Shown: positions 24,226 through 33,084, counted from the first letter of the stretch. The stretch: 64,000 bases of DNA from Aquipuribacter hungaricus (GCF_042663885.1 NZ_JBHSXV010000001.1); one strand, 5' to 3'. Notes: generated by a model not told the origin, from the sequence alone. A program made the numbers and translations.

Positions 24226-24966
24226 TCAGCCCGCCCCGGTCTGCGTGCCGGCGGCTGTGCCTGTGCCGGCGGCGGCCAGGACCGCGGGCGGCCCGTCCCG
24301 GCGGGGGGTGGACGACTCCAGCAGCGCGTGGACGACGTACCGCTCGCGCGCGGAGAACATCGGGTGGCAGGAGGTCATGGTGAGCCAGGCCTCGGTCGGG
24401 GTCTCGCCGGGCCGGTCCGGCACGGGCGCGATGACCTCGACGTCTCGGGGACGGACCACCTGGCTGCCGGTCACCCGGTAGACGTGGAACGCGGTCGGCG
24501 TCTCCACGACGACGGGGTCGCCCTCGACCAGGTCGGCGATCGGGCCGAAGGGGGCGCCGTACGTCGTGCGGTGCCCGGCGACCGCGAAGTTGCCGACCTC
24601 GCCCGGCATCGCCGCGTCCGTGTAGTGCCCGACACCCTGCTGGAGGACCTCGGTCCCGGTGCCCTCGATGACCGGACGGACCCAGCCGTCGCCGAACGCG
24701 GGCACCCGCAGCACGGCCAGGGCCTCCGCGGGGAGGTCCTGCAGCGCGGCGGGCGGCCCGGGCGCCGGCGCAGGCCCGGCGGGCTCCGGGGCGGCGGGGG
24801 CGCCGGCGTCCCAGCTCTCGAGCAGGGCGGTCGTCGTGCGCTCCTGCGCGCGCTCGGCGACCACGTCGGTCCACCACAGCTGCCAGGCCAGGAACAGCAG
24901 GACGAGGACGCCGGCGGTGACGAGCAGCTCGCCGAGGGTGCCGACCGCGACCCGGACGGCGCTCAC
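24226..24966 (-). CDS. Class E sortase
   Basis: The 246-residue protein is a membrane-anchored transpeptidase that attaches surface proteins to peptidoglycan, with class E enzymes favouring LAxTG-type signals. It has an N-terminal membrane helix (LVTAGVLVLLFLAWQLWW), a Pro/Ala linker, and the sortase fold with catalytic His132 (VAGHRTTYGAPF), Cys200 (LTMTSCHP) and Arg209 (SARERYVV). GTG 24966 is chosen because the frame further upstream lies inside the DUF881 gene. No LPxTG or LAxTG substrate is encoded nearby, so its clients are elsewhere. Confidence 0.92.
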   Translation of the reverse strand: MSAVRVAVGTLGELLVTAGVLVLLFLAWQLWWTDVVAERAQERTTTALLESWDAGAPAAPEPAGPAPAPGPPAALQDLPAEALAVLRVPAFGDGWVRPVIEGTGTEVLQQGVGHYTDAAMPGEVGNFAVAGHRTTYGAPFGPIADLVEGDPVVVETPTAFHVYRVTGSQVVRPRDVEVIAPVPDRPGETPTEAWLTMTSCHPMFSARERYVVHALLESSTPRRDGPPAVLAAAGTGTAAGTQTGAG

Positions 24967-24982
24967 GCCGGACCCGCGGGGG

Positions 24983-25807
24983 TCACGTGGTGCGGACCTC
25001 GGCGTACCGCATCTCCAGCGGGCCGGAGTAGGCGGGCAGCTCGGCCTGCTCGACCGCGTCGACGTCGTAGCCCAGGCCGAACGCCTCGACCGCGGCCTCG
25101 TACCGCCCGACCGCCTCGGAGGACTCCAGGGCCGCGAGCAGGGCGTCGGGGTCGCCGACGGCGGTGATGACGTACGGCGGGGAGTAGGGCTGGCCCTGCA
25201 GGCTGAGGGTGTTGCCGATGCAGCGGACGGCGCTGGTGGAGATGACGCGCTGGTCCATGAGCTGCATCGCCTCCGCGCCGCCGAGCCACAGCGCGTTGAC
25301 CACGGCCTGCACGTCGCCCTGGTGGACGACGAGGTCGTCGGGGCGGGCCAGGGCCGCGCGGCCGCGGGTGAGGTCGGCGTCGTCGAGCACCACGCGCACG
25401 GCGGGACCGGTGACGGCCTGCATCCCGGCCGCCTCGCCCATCCGCACCACGGTGGCCTCGAGCTCGGGGTCGGCGCCGCGCGCCCCCTCCTCGAGCGAGG
25501 CGACCTCGGCGCGCAGGCCCTCGACGAGCGTCGTGCTGCGGGCGGCGCGGTCGCGCTCCTCGCCGACCAGGCTGGCCAGGTCGGCGGTGTCCCCCCGCAG
25601 GTCGGTGCCCTGGGCGGTGCTGCCGGAGGCGACGAACAGCAGGCCGGCGGCGCCGAGGACGAGCGCGACGCCGGCCCCGGGGCCCTGCCGGAGCCGGGAG
25701 AGCAGGGTGCCGCGCACCGGCGCACCGGGGACCTCCGCGACGGTCTCGCCCGTCCCGGTCCCCTGCTCGGCGGGGTGCGGCCCGCTCTCCTGCTCCATCC
25801 CGGCCAT
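24983..25807 (-). CDS. DUF881 family membrane protein
   Basis: The 274-residue product matches DUF881: one membrane helix (VALVLGAAGLLFVASGSTAQG), a coiled-coil-like heptad region (DLASLVGEERDRAARSTTLVEGLRAEVASLEEG), and a globular exterior domain with GPAVRVVLDDA, VVNALWLGGAEAMQLMDQRV and YSPPYVITAVGDPDAL. Members occur near crgA and division genes in actinomycetes; the biochemical role is unknown. ATG 25807 follows GAGGGG; ATG 25798 is an alternative. It heads the operon with sortase E, the 55-residue protein and the amidotransferase, and is divergent from crgA. Confidence 0.88.
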   Translation of the reverse strand: MAGMEQESGPHPAEQGTGTGETVAEVPGAPVRGTLLSRLRQGPGAGVALVLGAAGLLFVASGSTAQGTDLRGDTADLASLVGEERDRAARSTTLVEGLRAEVASLEEGARGADPELEATVVRMGEAAGMQAVTGPAVRVVLDDADLTRGRAALARPDDLVVHQGDVQAVVNALWLGGAEAMQLMDQRVISTSAVRCIGNTLSLQGQPYSPPYVITAVGDPDALLAALESSEAVGRYEAAVEAFGLGYDVDAVEQAELPAYSGPLEMRYAEVRTT

Positions 25808-25895
25808 TGTCACCCCTCGTCCGGGGTGCGCGCCGCCGTACCCTGTGCGCGAGCGCCCGGGACGTCCCGGGTCACCGTCGACCGAGGAGCGCACC

Positions 25896-26162
25896 GTGCC
25901 CGAGTCCCGCCGCCGCAAGAAGCCGGCGTCCGCCACCCCCTCGACCGGGTCCAGCGTGTCCTCCTCCGGCGCGCTCCCCACGCCGAACCCGCGCTGGTGG
26001 GCGCCGGTCATGGTGGCGCTCATGGTGGTCGGGCTCGTCTGGATCGTCGTGTTCTACATCACCCAGCAGGCGTACCCGGTGCCGGGCATCGGTCTGTGGA
26101 ACCTGGGTATCGGTTTCGCCATCGCCATGGTCGGCTTCCTCATGACCACCCGCTGGCGCTGA
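25896..26162 (+). CDS. crgA: Cell division protein CrgA
   Basis: The 88-residue membrane protein has a basic N-terminus with PESRRRKKPA, and two membrane helices (WWAPVMVALMVVGLVWIVVFYIT and IGLWNLGIGFAIAMVGFLM) separated by the conserved QAYPVPG turn, ending in MTTRWR. CrgA recruits and balances division proteins such as FtsZ and PbpA/PbpB in streptomycetes and mycobacteria. GTG 25896 follows GAGGAG at 25884-25889. Its neighbourhood (kinase operon, sortase, rhomboid, cyclophilin) is as expected for the gene. Confidence 0.95.
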   Translation: MPESRRRKKPASATPSTGSSVSSSGALPTPNPRWWAPVMVALMVVGLVWIVVFYITQQAYPVPGIGLWNLGIGFAIAMVGFLMTTRWR

Positions 26163-26239
26163 CCGTCCTCCCGCCGCCCGGCCAGCACCGGGATCCCGGG
26201 CCGACGGAGCCCTGACCTGCGGAACTACACGGGTGGAAG

Positions 26240-26271
26240 TTGTCCCCAGCGGTCATCCACAGTGTGGATAA
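26240..26271. promoter_or_regulatory. Cluster of three DnaA-box-like 9-mers outside oriC
   Basis: TTGTCCCCA (26240-26248) and TCATCCACA (26253-26261) lie on the plus strand and TTATCCACA (26263-26271) on the minus strand. The last is a perfect consensus box and forms an inverted pair with the second. They lie between the convergent ends of crgA and the rhomboid gene, about 23 kb from the origin. Confidence 0.6.
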
Positions 26272-26304
26272 CCCGCCCGCGACCCTCGTGAGGCGTCGAC
26301 CGGG

Positions 26305-27198
26305 TCAGAGCAGGACGGACGGGTCGACGAGCGCCCAGCGCAGCACCGTCACCCCGACGAGCACGCCGGCCACGGCGACGAGGCCGAGCACCTGCCAGCG
26401 GGTGCGCCGGCGCCGCGGGGCCAGGACGAGGACCGCGCCGACCATGAGCCCGCCGACCAGCCCGCCGACGTGGCCCTGCCACGAGATGCCCGGCAGCAGG
26501 AACCCGGCGGCCGCGAGGACGACGAGGACGCCGACCTGCGAGCCGACCCGTCGGCCGCGGCGGTGCTCCAGCAGCACGCCGGCGCCGAGCAGGCCGAACA
26601 CGGCCCCGGACGCGCCGACCGTGGTCCCGTCCCACGCCCCGGGCGCGACGCGGGTGAGCCACAGCACGCCGACGGACCCGGCGACGGTGGCCAACGCGAG
26701 CAGCACCCCGTAGCGCCAGCGGCCCAGCACGTGCTCGACCTCCCGGCCGATGCTCCACAGCGCGAAGCCGTTGAGGAGCAGGTGCAGGGGCAGCCCCGGG
26801 GAGTGCACGAGGCCCGCGGTGAGGAAGCGCCACGGCTCCGCGCGCGACAGGATCGGGACGAAGCCGAGGGTGCCGGTCAGCTGCGGCACGGCCAGCTGAC
26901 CGAGGTAGACCAGGACGAGGACACCCAGGACGACCTCGGTGACCACGGGGCGGCCGCCGCCCAGGCGCGCGCCCGCGACGGTGCGGGCCGCGGCGGCCGG
27001 CTGGGCGCGCACGCAGTCGACGCAGTGCACGCCGACGGCGGCGGGGCGCTGGCAGTCGGGGCAGACCGGCCGCTCGCAGCGCTGGCAGCGGACGTAGCTG
27101 ACCCGGTCGGGGTGGCGGGGGCAGACCGGAGGGGCCCCGCTGGGCCGGCCGGGACCGTCGGTCCCGGCCGGCCCGGAGGCGTCAGGAGAGCTCGACAC
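26305..27198 (-). CDS. Rhomboid-family intramembrane serine protease with N-terminal B-box-type zinc finger
   Basis: The product (297 residues from GTG 27198) has a Cys/His-rich N-terminal segment, CPRHPDRVSYVRCQRCERPVCPDCQRPAAVGVHCVDC (residues about 26-62), resembling a B-box zinc finger, followed by six or seven membrane helices. The catalytic pair of rhomboids is visible: Ser in GASGAVFG and His in WQGHVGG; the helix with HSPGLPLHLLLNGFALW also fits. It probably cleaves membrane proteins within the bilayer. The start is uncertain: GTG 27231 would add 11 residues and increase overlap with the cyclophilin gene upstream. Confidence 0.88.
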   Translation of the reverse strand: MSSSPDASGPAGTDGPGRPSGAPPVCPRHPDRVSYVRCQRCERPVCPDCQRPAAVGVHCVDCVRAQPAAAARTVAGARLGGGRPVVTEVVLGVLVLVYLGQLAVPQLTGTLGFVPILSRAEPWRFLTAGLVHSPGLPLHLLLNGFALWSIGREVEHVLGRWRYGVLLALATVAGSVGVLWLTRVAPGAWDGTTVGASGAVFGLLGAGVLLEHRRGRRVGSQVGVLVVLAAAGFLLPGISWQGHVGGLVGGLMVGAVLVLAPRRRRTRWQVLGLVAVAGVLVGVTVLRWALVDPSVLL

Positions 27199-27712
27199 CG
27201 GTGATGGAGATGTCCTGCAGGGGCCGGTCACGCTGGTCGGTGGCCGTGGTGGCGATCGCGTCGACGACGGCCTGGGACTCGGCGCCGACGACCTTGCCGA
27301 AGATCGTGTGCTTGCCCTGGAGGTGCGGGGTGGGCGTCACGGTGATGAAGAACTGGGAGCCGTTGGTGCCCTTGCCCATGCGCTTGCCGGCGTTGGCCAT
27401 GGCGAGCAGGTAGGGCTCCCCGAAGGTGAGCTCGGGGGAGATCTCGTCGTCGAAGGTGTAGCCCGGGCCGCCGGTGCCGGTGCCGAGGGGGCAGCCGCCC
27501 TGGACCATGAAGCCGTCGATGACCCGGTGGAAGGCCAGGCCGTCGAAGAACGGGTCGGTGCGGGTGGCGCCCGTGGTCGGGTCGGTCCACTCCTTCTCGC
27601 CGCTGGCGAGGCCGGTGAAGTTGGCCACCGTGCGGGGGGCGTGGTTGCCGTACAGCTCCACCGTGATGTCACCGGCGGTCGTGCGGATGGTCGCAGTCTG
27701 CGTCGCAAGCAT
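27182..27712 (-). CDS. Cyclophilin-type peptidyl-prolyl cis-trans isomerase
   Basis: The 176-residue protein catalyses proline cis-trans isomerisation during folding. It shows the cyclophilin core: FFDGLAFHRVIDGFMVQGGCPLGTGTGGPGYTFDDE (active-site Arg in FHRVI), LAMANAGKRMGKGTNGSQFFITVTPTPHL, and KHTIFGKVV. No signal peptide, so cytoplasmic. ATG 27712 gives MLATQTATIRTTAGDITVELYG, the standard beginning. The last 17 bases overlap the rhomboid gene. This matches M. tuberculosis ppiA near crgA. Confidence 0.95.
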   Translation of the reverse strand: MLATQTATIRTTAGDITVELYGNHAPRTVANFTGLASGEKEWTDPTTGATRTDPFFDGLAFHRVIDGFMVQGGCPLGTGTGGPGYTFDDEISPELTFGEPYLLAMANAGKRMGKGTNGSQFFITVTPTPHLQGKHTIFGKVVGAESQAVVDAIATTATDQRDRPLQDISITGVELS

Positions 27713-27856
27713 GCGCCCAGTGTCTCAGGCGCCGCGCGGAGCGCAGGACGCGAGGGCGTGACCCGCCGACGGCTGTGCACGCGGGGCCCGCGACCGGCAG
27801 GATGGGCCGCCGGGGCACCGTGTCCTGTGCACGACGACGACCTCGGGAGGATGCCC

Positions 27857-28699
27857 ATGTCGAGGACGACCATCAAGGCGCGCAAGGCCGAGAAGGAAGC
27901 CGCCCGCGCCGCCGAGCAGGCGACCGCCGCAGCCGGTGCGGCTGCCCGTGCTGCCGCCGCAGCCGGTGCCGCCGCGGAGGCCGCGACCCGGCTCCGTGTG
28001 GGGGCCCGAGGCTGGGCCGAGCCCAAGGTCCGGCTCGCCGCCGACTACACGGCACCGCGCGTCAAGGCCGCCACCGACTACGCGGCGCCGAAGGTCAAGC
28101 TGGCCGGCGAGCGGGTCGAGGCGGAGCTGCGCCACGCGGCCGAGGCCACCGCCCAGTACGCCGCCCCCCGCGTGGAGGCCGCCGCGACCCGCATCGCCCC
28201 CGCCGTGGACACCGCCCGCGACACGATCGTCGACGGCTGGCTGCCCAAGGTCGTGGAGACCGTCGGCACCGCGGCGACCGCCGCGGCCGCCGCCAAGGCC
28301 ACCGCGGGCGAGCGTGGCGCCGGTGCCGTGCAGGTGCTCAAGGGCGACGCCGTCGCCAGCCCCAAGGTCGTCGCCAGGTCCCGCCGCGGCCGCCGCCTCG
28401 TGCTCTTCCTGGGCCTGTTCGCGGCCCTCGGCGCCGTCGTGGCCGTGCTGCTGCGCCGCAAGGACGACACCACCGACCCGTGGGCGCAGCCGTACCCGAC
28501 GTACCCGCCGGCCCCGGTGCAGCCCACGACGACCCCGTCCGACGCGAGCCCGGCCGTCAACCCCTCCGCCGTGGAGCCTGTCACCCCGGGCCCGCTCGAC
28601 GAGGCCGGCGCCGGCGCGGACGACATCCTCGAGACCGACATCGCCGACATCGCCCCCGGCGAGCACACGGTGACCGACGACGGCGGCACGCGCTCCTGA
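27857..28699 (+). CDS. Ala-rich helical membrane-anchored protein (DUF5324-like)
   Basis: The 280-residue product starts with a basic, Ala-rich helical region (KARKAEKEAARAAEQATAAAGAAARA), then repeated short modules of the type YxAPRVKAATDYAAPKVKLA that recall apolipoprotein-like amphipathic repeats. One membrane helix (RLVLFLGLFAALGAVVAVLL) is followed by a short RRKDDTTDPW motif and an acidic Pro/Thr tail. Proteins of this plan (DUF5324 and relatives) stand next to ppiA in streptomycetes; function unknown. ATG 27857 is placed 6 bases after GGGAGG, rather than ATG 27851, which abuts it. Confidence 0.75.
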   Translation: MSRTTIKARKAEKEAARAAEQATAAAGAAARAAAAAGAAAEAATRLRVGARGWAEPKVRLAADYTAPRVKAATDYAAPKVKLAGERVEAELRHAAEATAQYAAPRVEAAATRIAPAVDTARDTIVDGWLPKVVETVGTAATAAAAAKATAGERGAGAVQVLKGDAVASPKVVARSRRGRRLVLFLGLFAALGAVVAVLLRRKDDTTDPWAQPYPTYPPAPVQPTTTPSDASPAVNPSAVEPVTPGPLDEAGAGADDILETDIADIAPGEHTVTDDGGTRS

Positions 28700-28730
28700 G
28701 CACCTGACCCACCCGCAGTCCCGCACGACC

Positions 28731-28778
28731 GCACGCCCAGGGCGCCGTCCTCCTCGCGGGGGGCGGCGCCCTCGTGCG
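28731..28778 (+). terminator. Hairpin after the Ala-rich membrane-protein gene
   Basis: GGGCGCCG (28740-28747) pairs with CGGCGCCC (28764-28771), reinforced by outer GCACG/CGTGC arms. It begins 32 bases after the stop codon. Confidence 0.7.
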
Positions 28779-28826
28779 TCGGGGCCGGCTCCGCGCGGCT
28801 GCCGGCGACCCCGTCCTCCCGGCGGG

Positions 28827-28871
28827 CCGGCGGTCCCGGTCCGGCCGGCCCACCGGCGGTCCCGGTCCGGC
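28827..28871 (+). repeat. Direct repeat of 19 bp just before the GNAT gene
   Basis: CCGGCGGTCCCGGTCCGGC occurs at 28827-28845 and again, without mismatch, at 28853-28871. The second copy ends 12 bases before the GTG start of the acetyltransferase gene, so the repeat covers the expected promoter of a leaderless transcript. Confidence 0.85.
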
Positions 28872-28883
28872 TACCGTGCCCGC

Positions 28884-29801
28884 GTGCTGGTCGACCGGGC
28901 CCTCGTCGAGCGCCTCGAGCACGTCGAGGCGGTGACCACCGCGCACCTGGTCGACGCGCTGGTCGCCACCGGCTCGCGCGACCCGGTCCCGGTCGCCGTC
29001 CCCCTGGCGGGCGGCGTGCTCGTGCTCACCGGGCCGGCGCGCTACGTCAACCGGGCGGTCGGGTCGACGCTGGGCCCGTTGTCCGCCGACGACCTCGCGC
29101 TCGTCGTCGACCGGAGCGCCGCCGCCGGGGTGCCCGCGGCCGTGCAGCTGTCGTCCTGGGCGCCGGAGGCCACGACGGCGGCGCTCCGCGAGGCCGGGTT
29201 CGCCCCGGTGTGGTGCCGCTCGGTGCTCGCGGTCCCGCTGACCAGCGGTCCGGTCACGGTGGGTGCTCCGCCGGGGGACGCGCTGCGGGCGGGGGCGCCT
29301 CCGGGCGACGCCGTCCCAGGAGACGCTGCGAGAGAAGACGGCGTCACAGCCGGCGCCCCGCCCGCCGACCGCGTCGAGGTCGTCGCGGTCGGGGACGACC
29401 CGGGCCTGGCCGCCGCGGCGGCGGACGTCATGGTGGCCGAGGCGCTGGCGGACGGCGGCGACCGGTCGACGAGCGACGAGTTCATGGCCGCGGACCGGGT
29501 GTGCCGGGGGACCACCCAGCTGCTCGCGCTGCTCGACGGCCGGCCCGTCGGCTGCGGCTCGCTGACCGTGGTCGAGGACGAAGGCACGACCACCGGCTGG
29601 CTCGGCGCCGCCGCCACGGTGCCGTCCGCGCGGCGCCGGGGCGTGCAGACCGCGCTCGTCCGCCATCGGCTGCGCCTCGCCGCCGTGGCCGGCTGCGACG
29701 TCGTCGGCGTCACCGCCTCGGTCGGCTCGACCTCTGCGCGGGTGCTGCAGCGGTGCGGGGCGGTGCTCGTCGAGGACCAGTGGGTGGTGCAGCGCGGCTG
29801 A
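28884..29801 (+). CDS. GNAT-family N-acetyltransferase
   Basis: The 305-residue product has a C-terminal GNAT fold: the acetyl-CoA pyrophosphate loop reads VPSARRRGVQTALVRHRL, preceded by a beta strand GTTTGWLGAAATV and followed by AAVAGCDVVGVTASVGSTSARVLQRCG. The N-terminal 115 residues look like a degenerate second domain (ALREAGFAPVWCRSVLAVPL). A repeated linker with APPGDA motifs lies between. GTG 28884 has no Shine-Dalgarno and is preceded by TACCGT, fitting a leaderless start. Substrate is unknown and no neighbour suggests one. Confidence 0.78.
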   Translation: MLVDRALVERLEHVEAVTTAHLVDALVATGSRDPVPVAVPLAGGVLVLTGPARYVNRAVGSTLGPLSADDLALVVDRSAAAGVPAAVQLSSWAPEATTAALREAGFAPVWCRSVLAVPLTSGPVTVGAPPGDALRAGAPPGDAVPGDAAREDGVTAGAPPADRVEVVAVGDDPGLAAAAADVMVAEALADGGDRSTSDEFMAADRVCRGTTQLLALLDGRPVGCGSLTVVEDEGTTTGWLGAAATVPSARRRGVQTALVRHRLRLAAVAGCDVVGVTASVGSTSARVLQRCGAVLVEDQWVVQRG

Positions 29802-29815
29802 GCGCCCTCGGCAGG

Positions 29816-31795
29816 TCAGCCGCCGACGTGCACCAGCGGTCGTCTCTCGGGGTCCGGCTCGTTCTCGCGGAGGATCTCGCGGACGACCGGCGGGGTGTCG
29901 CCGCGGCCCAGCAGCAGGTAGCGCAGCAGGTGGCCGACGGGGTTGCCCTCGGTCCACTGGAAGTGGGCGTGCGGGCGCACCCCCGTGGCGTCGCGCAGCG
30001 CGAGCAGGATCGCCGCGATGGCGTTGGGCGCGGCCGGGCTGCAGGCGCGCAGCACCCGGTGCCCGTCCACCTCGACGCCGTGCACCCGCAGCACGTCGCT
30101 GAAGCTCGACGGGTCGACCACGTCGATCTCGAGGAAGATCACGTCGTCCACGCCGCTGAGGGGGTTGATCGCGCGCTGGCTGCGCTCCTTGTCGCGGTAC
30201 TCGTCGCCGTCCCCGGACTCGCGCCGGTTGCCGACGATGTTGAGCGCGCCGTCGTGCAGCAGCGAGTCCGCCACCCACTGCCGGGCGGTCTCGTCGAGCT
30301 CGACCCGGTCCGCCCGCAGCTCGGTCGTCCGCAGGACCCGCGACACGAGCGAGACCACGATGATCCCGGCGATGAAGCCGGTGGAGATGGCGATCCCGTC
30401 CGGGGCCTCGATGACGTTCTCCACCAGCGCGTACAGCAGCACGAGGGTGAGGACGGCGAAGGCGGCCGTGGCCCGGCGGCGACCGCTGCGCCCGGCGGAG
30501 ATGGTCACGGCGACGGCCGCCGACACCATCATCGCGAGGATGCCGGTGGCGTAGGCGCCGGCCTGCGCGTCGACGTCGGCGTCGAAGACGACCGTGATGA
30601 GGATGCTCAGCCCGGTGAAGACGAGCACCACCGGACGCACCGCCGTGGCCCACTCCGGCGCCATCCCGTAGCCCGGCAGGTACCGCGGCACGATGTTGAT
30701 GAGGCCGGCCATCGCCGACGCGCCCGCGAACCACAGGATGAGCACGCTGCTCACGTCGTAGGCGGTGGCGAGCCCGGTGCCCAGGTTCTCATGGGCGAGG
30801 TATGCCAGGGCGCGGCCGTTGGCCTCGCCGCCCGGCTGGAACTCCGCGGGCGGGACGAGCAGCGTGGTGACGGTGCTCGTCGCCAGCAGGTAGACGCTCA
30901 TGATGAGCGCCGCGGTCGTGAGCAGCTTCCGGGTGTTGCGGACCCGCGAGGCCAGCCGCTCCTCCGCGTCCGCCCCGTCCACCTTGAGCAGCGGCATCAT
31001 GCTCACGCCGGTCTCGAAGCCGGACAGGCCGAGGACGAGCAGGGGGAACGCGAGCACCGCGGTGAGCAGGACGTCGCCGACGCCCGTGCCGCCGGCGCTG
31101 AGTCGCTCCGTCCAGCCCGTGACGGTGGCGGGGTCGCGGACGATGCGCGCGAAGCCGTCCACGACGACGACGGCGTTGAGCGCCAGGAACACGCCGACGA
31201 CCGGGATCGCCACGACGACCGCCTCGGTGAAGCCGAGCAGGAACACCCCGCCGAGCACCAGCAGCAGCGCCACCGTGATGCCGACCTCGTGGCCCTCGAG
31301 CACCTCCGGGGCGTACGGGTTCTCCAGCAGGTGCACCGTCGCGTCGGCGCTGGACAGCGTGATCGTGATGATCCACGAGGTGACGACGAAGCCGAGCAGC
31401 ACCAGGACGAAGAGCTTGCCCTTCCAGAACGACAGCAGCCGCTCGAGCATGGCCACCGAGCCCTGCCCGCCCGGGCTCTCGTGGGCGACCCGGCGGTACA
31501 TCGGGAGCATGCCGAGCAGCGTGAGGGCGACGATGAACAGCGTGGCCAGCGGCGACAGCGCGCCCGCGGCGAGCGCGGCGATCCCGGGCAGGTACGACAG
31601 CGTGGAGAAGTAGTCGACGCCGGTGAGGCACATGACCTTCCACCAGGCCTGCGGCGCGTGGCCGCCCGCGCTCTCCGGCCCGACCGGCTGCACCCGGTGC
31701 CGGAGCAGCCAGCGGGTGGGCCGGTGGACGGGGGCCCGGTGGCGCTGGACGGTGGAGATGCTGACCGGGATGGCCGAGCAGTCCGAGGTGATCAT
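29816..31795 (-). CDS. APC-superfamily transporter with C-terminal soluble domain
   Basis: The 659-residue protein has about twelve membrane helices in an amino acid/polyamine/cation (APC) layout, opening with CLTGVDYFSTLSYLPGIAALAAGALSPLATL, and a cytoplasmic C-terminal region of about 190 residues containing SGVDDVIFLEIDVVDPSSFSDVLRVHGVEV. This resembles large actinobacterial and proteobacterial APC permeases annotated only as amino acid transporters; a cation role such as in KimA-type APC proteins is possible but unproven. ATG 31795 is used; GTG 31750 region starts would shorten the tail. It ends 14 bases from the GNAT stop (convergent). Confidence 0.8.
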   Translation of the reverse strand: MITSDCSAIPVSISTVQRHRAPVHRPTRWLLRHRVQPVGPESAGGHAPQAWWKVMCLTGVDYFSTLSYLPGIAALAAGALSPLATLFIVALTLLGMLPMYRRVAHESPGGQGSVAMLERLLSFWKGKLFVLVLLGFVVTSWIITITLSSADATVHLLENPYAPEVLEGHEVGITVALLLVLGGVFLLGFTEAVVVAIPVVGVFLALNAVVVVDGFARIVRDPATVTGWTERLSAGGTGVGDVLLTAVLAFPLLVLGLSGFETGVSMMPLLKVDGADAEERLASRVRNTRKLLTTAALIMSVYLLATSTVTTLLVPPAEFQPGGEANGRALAYLAHENLGTGLATAYDVSSVLILWFAGASAMAGLINIVPRYLPGYGMAPEWATAVRPVVLVFTGLSILITVVFDADVDAQAGAYATGILAMMVSAAVAVTISAGRSGRRRATAAFAVLTLVLLYALVENVIEAPDGIAISTGFIAGIIVVSLVSRVLRTTELRADRVELDETARQWVADSLLHDGALNIVGNRRESGDGDEYRDKERSQRAINPLSGVDDVIFLEIDVVDPSSFSDVLRVHGVEVDGHRVLRACSPAAPNAIAAILLALRDATGVRPHAHFQWTEGNPVGHLLRYLLLGRGDTPPVVREILRENEPDPERRPLVHVGG

Positions 31796-31956
31796 CGACC
31801 GGCTCTCTGGGGACCTGGGCGTCGGGACGGCTGTCGCAGCCCGACGGACAACGATGCCACCGTGGTCGGCGCCCCCCGGGCCGTCCTGAGCTCCCCGGCC
31901 GTCCGGATGTCGTCAGGACCCCGGACGCCCGCGGACGGCCGCCCGCCGGCCTGCGG

Positions 31957-33084
31957 TCAGAGCCAGCCGTTGCGGCGGAACAGCCGGGCCAGGCCCAGGC
32001 AGACGACGAGGATGAGCAGCAGCACCGCGGGGTACCCGAACCGCCAGCCGAGCTCGGGCATGTACTGGAAGTTCATGCCGTAGATGCCGGCGACGGCGGT
32101 CGGGACGAGGGCGATCGCGGCCCACGCGCTGATCTTGCGCATGTCCTCGTTCTGCCGGACCGCGGTGCGGTTCTGCCGGACGCTCACCTGCGCGAGGTCG
32201 GCCGACAGCACGTCGGTGAGGAGCCGGTCGTGGCCCTCGACCCGCTCGGCCGCCCGTTCGGCGTGGTCGTGGACGTCGCGGAAGAACGGCCGGAGCGCGG
32301 CGGGGACGTGCGGGACGTCGGTCTCGGTGAGCCGCTGCAGCGGGCGCTCGAGCGGCGCGACGGCACGGCGGAACTCGAGCACCTCGCGCTTGAGCTTGTA
32401 GATGCGCTGGGCGTGGTCCTCCTCGTCGCCGCCGAAGACCTGCCCCTCGATCTGCTCGATGTCGATGTCGATGGCGTCGGCGACCTCGTCGTAGGCGTCG
32501 ACGACCCGGTCCGCCGCCGCGTACAGCACGCCGGCGGGGCCGTGGGCGAGCAGGTCGTGGCCCTGGCCCGCCTGGTCGAGGTCCCGGCGCACCCCGGCGA
32601 GGACGTCGCTCACCCCGTGCCGCACCGTGACGACGAAGGTGCGGCCGACGAAGACCGCGATCTCGGCCGTCTCGACGACCTCCTCGCTGTCGACGTAGCG
32701 GATCGGCTTGAGCACGGCGAAGAGGACGTCGCCGTACACCTCGAGCTAGGGGCGCTGGTGGGCCTTGACGGCGTCCTCGACCGCGAGCTCCGGCAGGCCG
32801 AACACCGCGGCGATCTCGGCGAACTCCTCGGCGCTGGGCTGCTGGACGCCGACCCAGACGAAGCCGCCGCGCTGCTCGGCGCTGGCCACGGCCCCGTGCA
32901 GCGGCAGGCGCCCCTCGACGCGGCCGTCGGGTGTGTAGACGGCACAGTCGCCGACGGCCCGCTCCGCGTCGGTGGGGCCGGCGTCCGGGCGGGGCGCGGC
33001 GTGCGGCCGGTCGACGGCGTGCGCGGTCGCGGCGCTCCCGTCGGTGCCGCCCCGCCGGGGCCTCCAGGCCAGGGTGCGCGCCAC
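31957..33084 (-). pseudogene. corA: CorA magnesium/cobalt transporter gene interrupted by an in-frame TAG
   Basis: One reading frame from GTG 33084 (after GGAGG) to 31957 encodes a whole CorA of about 375 residues except for a TAG at 32746-32748. Before it: GRLPLHGAVASAEQRGGFVWVGVQQPS and AVEDAVKAHQRP; after it: LEVYGDVLFAVLKPIRYVD, a long helical stalk, two membrane helices and the CorA signature YGMNF (AVAGIYGMNFQYMPELGW). CorA relatives read HQRPKLE here, so the amber codon replaces a conserved Lys: A to T at the first codon base (plus-strand position 32748). The frame is otherwise undamaged, suggesting recent loss, an assembly error or readthrough. A restart at ATG 32739 would lack the N-terminal domain. 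Confidence 0.88.

Noticed and set aside
31957..32739. A separate short CorA starting at ATG 32739
   Set aside because: It would begin without the N-terminal domain; the same frame continues upstream with strong CorA sequence, so a broken full-length gene is the better reading.
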